From positions 3,581,001 to 3,645,000 of the forward strand of contig NZ_CP029693.1 of the NCBI RefSeq assembly GCF_003228315.1: a stretch of DNA of 64,000 bases, read 5' to 3'. The stretch comes from Pseudomonas putida. Lineage in GTDB: Bacteria; Pseudomonadota; Gammaproteobacteria; Pseudomonadales; Pseudomonadaceae. Of this stretch, positions 58,417 through 64,000 are shown in pieces (position 1 is the first letter of the stretch; each line of letters opens with the position of its first letter). The position numbers were made by a program, and so were the translations under genes. The notes beneath the pieces were generated by a model. It had not been told where the DNA came from, did no database searches, and saw only the letters and a list, made by a program, of their open reading frames with translations.

Positions 58417-58429
58417 TAAGCGAGCCGGC

Positions 58430-58457
58430 ATTCTATACTATGCCAGCCTTCTGTCAA
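58430..58457 (-). promoter_or_regulatory. Promoter of the tRNA-Tyr-Gly-Thr operon
   Basis: Minus strand TTGACA (58452-58457) and TAGAAT (58430-58435) with a 16-base spacer. A GC-rich stretch (GCCGGC) follows the -10, the pattern of stringently controlled stable-RNA promoters. Confidence 0.8.
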
Positions 58458-58557
58458 GCATTTTCTCATTAAAATCCTGAGCTTAGCTGCGTTGACTTGC
58501 CTCACATCGTTTTCCGCTTAAGGTCTTCGCTGTGGAGCGGGCGCCATTCTATGCAAA

Positions 58558-58998
58558 CTATTCGGAGGGCGCAACCCCCTCACAAGGCATTATTTTATGT
58601 TTTAACTCATTGAATTCTTTAGAAAGGTTTTGCAGCTGCAGATCATCCAGCCAACGCCTGCTTTCTGGAGCTACACGCACCCAGTACGACGCGGTTTCAG
58701 AGCCCGCTTTCGGCAGCGACTGAAACTTGACCTCCATCCCCGTCAGCCTGCGCTCAAGCCCCTGAGCAGCGTCCTGACGGGCAAAACCACCTAGATACAG
58801 GCACCCGGCATCCGACTGAGCCGCCTTGCCGCTATCCTTGGCTGTACCTGGCGCCTCGCTCAGCAGCCGAATGTCCTGCTGCCCCCCTCGATACAAACTC
58901 AAGGGCGTTACATCCTTTGCCCGCAGAGGCGCCTCTTGCTGATGCCAGATGTAATAAAAGACGTTAAGAACAATCAACAGCAGAAACAACCAACGCAT
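58558..58998 (-). CDS. Small membrane-anchored protein with SPOR-like domain
   Basis: 146 residues. An N-terminal membrane helix (MRWLFLLLIVLNVFYYIW) anchors it in the inner membrane. The rest is periplasmic, with a linker and a C-terminal domain (CLYLGGFARQDAAQGLERRL to SYWVRVAP) whose pattern resembles the peptidoglycan-binding SPOR fold. The start is the ATG at 58998, with GAGG 5 bases upstream; the open frame continues upstream into coaX without a start signal. It lies 7 bases after coaX. The exact role is unknown. Confidence 0.8.
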   Translation of the reverse strand: MRWLFLLLIVLNVFYYIWHQQEAPLRAKDVTPLSLYRGGQQDIRLLSEAPGTAKDSGKAAQSDAGCLYLGGFARQDAAQGLERRLTGMEVKFQSLPKAGSETASYWVRVAPESRRWLDDLQLQNLSKEFNELKHKIMPCEGVAPSE

Positions 58999-59005
58999 AA
59001 GGACC

Positions 59006-59755
59006 TCAGGGCAAAGGGCAGGCCATGGCCAAACCAACGAACACCAGATCCGGAACCACCCTGGCCTCAGGTACGATCTCCGACACAAGAGAGGCATCAC
59101 CACCCGTAAGGAAAATCGCGAAATCCCCCCCCCAATAGCTACGCGCCAGTTCAAGCTGTGTGAAAACAAAACCGTGCAACATCAATAGACAGCCCCGCTC
59201 CACCGCCTCAACCGTTGTGCGACCGGGAACGAGACTTTCCAAGGCCTGCTCCGCAGCGAGGTCTCCGTAACGAATTTTGCGAGTGTGAGTACGGAGCTGA
59301 TTACGCATCAATGGCATACCTGGACATATGAATCCACCAAGATGCTCACCGTCCGCAGCAACGAAGTCCGCCGTAACCGCCGTACCGAAGTCCAACACCA
59401 GGCACGCACCTGCGGCCAAATGATACCCGCCCATCAAGGCAAGCCAGCGATCAAGCCCCAGCCGCTCAAATTCCTCATAACCATTGCGAACACCGGACAT
59501 CTCACGCGACGGAGCAGCACAGACCACCGAAACATCAAAGGCTGCCTTTAACAAAGCAATTAAAACATCGGTCTCCCCGGCGGTCCGAACACTCACTAGC
59601 CGGCAAAACCTTAGAGATAAGCCGTTGAGCGCTTTCACCCCCTCCAGCAGCGCCAGGTCCGAATCAACAACACCCTCTCCAACCACTAGACGAGCGCTCG
59701 CATTGAGCACGCGCCACTTGATGAAGCTGTTTCCACAGTCGAGCTCAAGAATCAT
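59006..59755 (-). CDS. coaX: Type III pantothenate kinase
   Basis: 249 residues, first step of coenzyme A synthesis. Phosphate-binding [10 protein letters not shown] at residues 6-15, the GTAVTADFV block and [11 protein letters not shown] are typical of CoaX (acetate kinase-like fold). It overlaps birA by 11 bases, as expected for the conserved birA-coaX pair. Confidence 0.95.
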   Translation of the reverse strand: MILELDCGNSFIKWRVLNASARLVVGEGVVDSDLALLEGVKALNGLSLRFCRLVSVRTAGETDVLIALLKAAFDVSVVCAAPSREMSGVRNGYEEFERLGLDRWLALMGGYHLAAGACLVLDFGTAVTADFVAADGEHLGGFICPGMPLMRNQLRTHTRKIRYGDLAAEQALESLVPGRTTVEAVERGCLLMLHGFVFTQLELARSYWGGDFAIFLTGGDASLVSEIVPEARVVPDLVFVGLAMACPLP

Positions 59756-60704
59756 TGCGCAACCTCAGACTGAGCTCACCACCACTGAAGACCTTTTCCA
59801 CACCACTCACCTTCAGCCGCAGGGCGCCCTGACTATCGATACCCAACACCTCACCATCAATCTGATTGGCCCCCGCAATTAGCGACACTGCGCGCCCCTG
59901 CCACAGATGATTTTGCTCCCACTCAGCCTGGATCGCTGGAAAACCTCCAGCCTGATGTCGCTCCAAGTATTTCTGCAGCATTGCACAGAGCTCAGCGACC
60001 AAGTGATTGCGATCAAATGCCTTGCCAGCCTGCAGACGCATTGACGTCCATTGTTGATCGACCTCATCAGACATCTGCATGTTCACATTAATACCGACAC
60101 CCAACACCACGTGACATACATCGGCAGGATCTCCAACCAACTCAAGCAGTATCCCTGCAATCTTTTTCTGGCCAACCAGGACGTCATTGGGCCACTTCAA
60201 ACCCGCACCCGGAATACCAAACTCACGCAATACCTGCATGACCGCAAGCCCAACAACAAGACTCAAACCTTCCAGCTGGCGCATTCCACCGTCAATACGC
60301 AACACCAAGCTGTAGTAGATGTTTTCTGCGAACGGGCTCACCCACTTTCGACCACGCCGCCCTCGACCGGCCATCTGCCGCTCAGCAAGCACAACAAAAG
60401 GTGCAGCCTCACGCCTCTCGATAGCCCGCAAGGCCTCAGCATTCGTGGAATCTATAGAGTCGAAGACAAGGACAGGCCAATCACAGGACGGCATCGCCCC
60501 CCTGACCTCAGCTGGCTCGAGCAACGTCAAAGGTGCCGCCAATTGATAGCCGCGCCCTCGTACTTTGTGAATGGATAATCCCAGTTCAGCCTCCAACTGC
60601 TGAAGCTGCTTCCACACAGCACTGCGACTGACGCCCAAGGCAGAACCCAGAGCCTGGCCCGAATGGAATCGACCATCCTTAAGTAGATTTAACAACGTCA
60701 GCAT
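59745..60704 (-). CDS. birA: Biotin-protein ligase / biotin operon repressor
   Basis: 319 residues. The N-terminal winged helix ([20 protein letters not shown]) indicates the bifunctional repressor form. The catalytic domain carries [20 protein letters not shown], which binds biotinyl-AMP, and [19 protein letters not shown]. It lies downstream of the rRNA operon terminator. Confidence 0.96.
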   Translation of the reverse strand: MLTLLNLLKDGRFHSGQALGSALGVSRSAVWKQLQQLEAELGLSIHKVRGRGYQLAAPLTLLEPAEVRGAMPSCDWPVLVFDSIDSTNAEALRAIERREAAPFVVLAERQMAGRGRRGRKWVSPFAENIYYSLVLRIDGGMRQLEGLSLVVGLAVMQVLREFGIPGAGLKWPNDVLVGQKKIAGILLELVGDPADVCHVVLGVGINVNMQMSDEVDQQWTSMRLQAGKAFDRNHLVAELCAMLQKYLERHQAGGFPAIQAEWEQNHLWQGRAVSLIAGANQIDGEVLGIDSQGALRLKVSGVEKVFSGGELSLRLRNDS

Positions 60705-60793
60705 GCAAATCTCGCCTCACAATGAGGCCCGCATAATAGCCACGCCCAGAGCTGTTGCATAGAAATGTGGCGAAACGAACTTTTCCGTGCGCA

Positions 60794-60829
60794 AAAACAA
60801 AACCCCAACTGCTTTCGCAATTGGGGTTT
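60794..60829 (-). terminator. rRNA operon terminator
   Basis: Minus strand AAACCCCAATTGC-GAAA-GCAGTTGGGGTTT with a stable GAAA tetraloop, then TGTTTTTG, 12 bases after the 5S gene. Confidence 0.9.
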
Positions 60830-60840
60830 CGGAATTTAAT

Positions 60841-60956
60841 CTTGACGATGACCTACTCTCACATGGGGAAACCCCACACTACCATCGGCGATGCATCGTT
60901 TCACTTCTGAGTTCGGGATGGGATCAGGTGGTTCCAATGCTCTATGGTCGTCAAGA
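60841..60956 (-). rRNA. rrf: 5S ribosomal RNA
   Basis: About 116 bases. On the minus strand it reads CTTGACGACCATAGAGC at one end and ATCGTCAAG at the other, which pair as helix I. The internal CCCATCCCGAACTCAGAAGTG is the conserved loop B/C region. The ends are set by pairing and may be off by a few bases. Confidence 0.95.
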
Positions 60957-61101
60957 AATTCTTGAGCTGACGCGTCTTTCGACGTTCCAGCGAATCGGGT
61001 ATGTGACAGCTGTCGGTGTTTGCGAGTTGCGCGAACTTTCGGTTCATTGCGTCTTCACACACCGCAATCTGGCCTTTCGACGCAAATTGCTTGGGTGTTA
61101 T

Positions 61102-63993
<2,892 letters not shown>

Positions 63994-64000
63994 ATATAAC

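Overview
This window is chromosomal DNA of a fluorescent Pseudomonas (P. fluorescens lineage, species not resolvable by eye). The signs are high GC content, the order birA-coaX-tRNA(Tyr,Gly,Thr)-tRNA(Trp)-secE-nusG-rplKAJL-rpoBC-rpsLG-fusA-tuf-S10-spc-alpha-katA-ferritin-uvrA-ssb, and paired REP palindromes typical of this group. About half of the window is the core transcription and translation locus. The other half is a set of small envelope-related and stress-related operons.

Left part (1-20241, mostly + strand). An Lhr-type helicase is cut by the window edge. It is followed by a convergent MscS-family channel (-), an MFS exporter (+), and a tightly overlapped four-gene + strand operon (DUF72 protein, YbhP-like phosphodiesterase, cardiolipin synthase ClsB, YbhN-like membrane protein). 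A - strand pair encodes a DUF3182 protein and an alpha/beta hydrolase. A GlxA-type AraC regulator (-) is divergent from an isochorismatase-like hydrolase (+). Next comes a six-gene operon corresponding in order to E. coli yjfI-yjfJ(pspA)-yjfK-yjfL-yjfM-yjfC, a little-understood PspA-linked envelope system. Here the first gene carries an extra N-terminal segment that may bind DNA. Five REP pairs (REPINs) of two sequence classes lie in intergenic spaces of this half.

Middle (20258-27389). ssb and a YajR-type MFS transporter form a - strand operon divergent from uvrA (+). Then come a ferritin lacking the bacterioferritin haem methionine and the catalase katA (both -).

Right part (27595-58416, all - strand). 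Read in the direction of transcription, it contains: four tRNA genes; secE-nusG; rplK-rplA; the L10 leader with rplJ-rplL; an attenuator and rpoB-rpoC; the str operon (rpsL-rpsG-fusA-tuf); and the S10, spc and alpha operons ending in rplQ. I could place consensus-like promoters in front of tRNA-Tyr, tRNA-Trp/secE, rpsL and rpsJ, and terminators after tRNA-Thr, nusG, tuf, rplQ and katA. The site between tRNA-Thr and tRNA-Trp, where P. aeruginosa carries a second EF-Tu gene (tufB), is empty here.

Right end (58558-64000, - strand). A small SPOR-like protein, coaX and birA lie downstream of a ribosomal RNA operon. Its 5S and complete 23S genes are in the window; the 16S gene lies beyond position 64000. 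No gap between genes exceeds 300 bases. The longer gaps hold REPINs, leaders, hairpins or promoters, as listed. Large ORFs antisense to rpoB, rpoC, fusA, secY and the rRNA genes are frame shadows and are not reported as genes.
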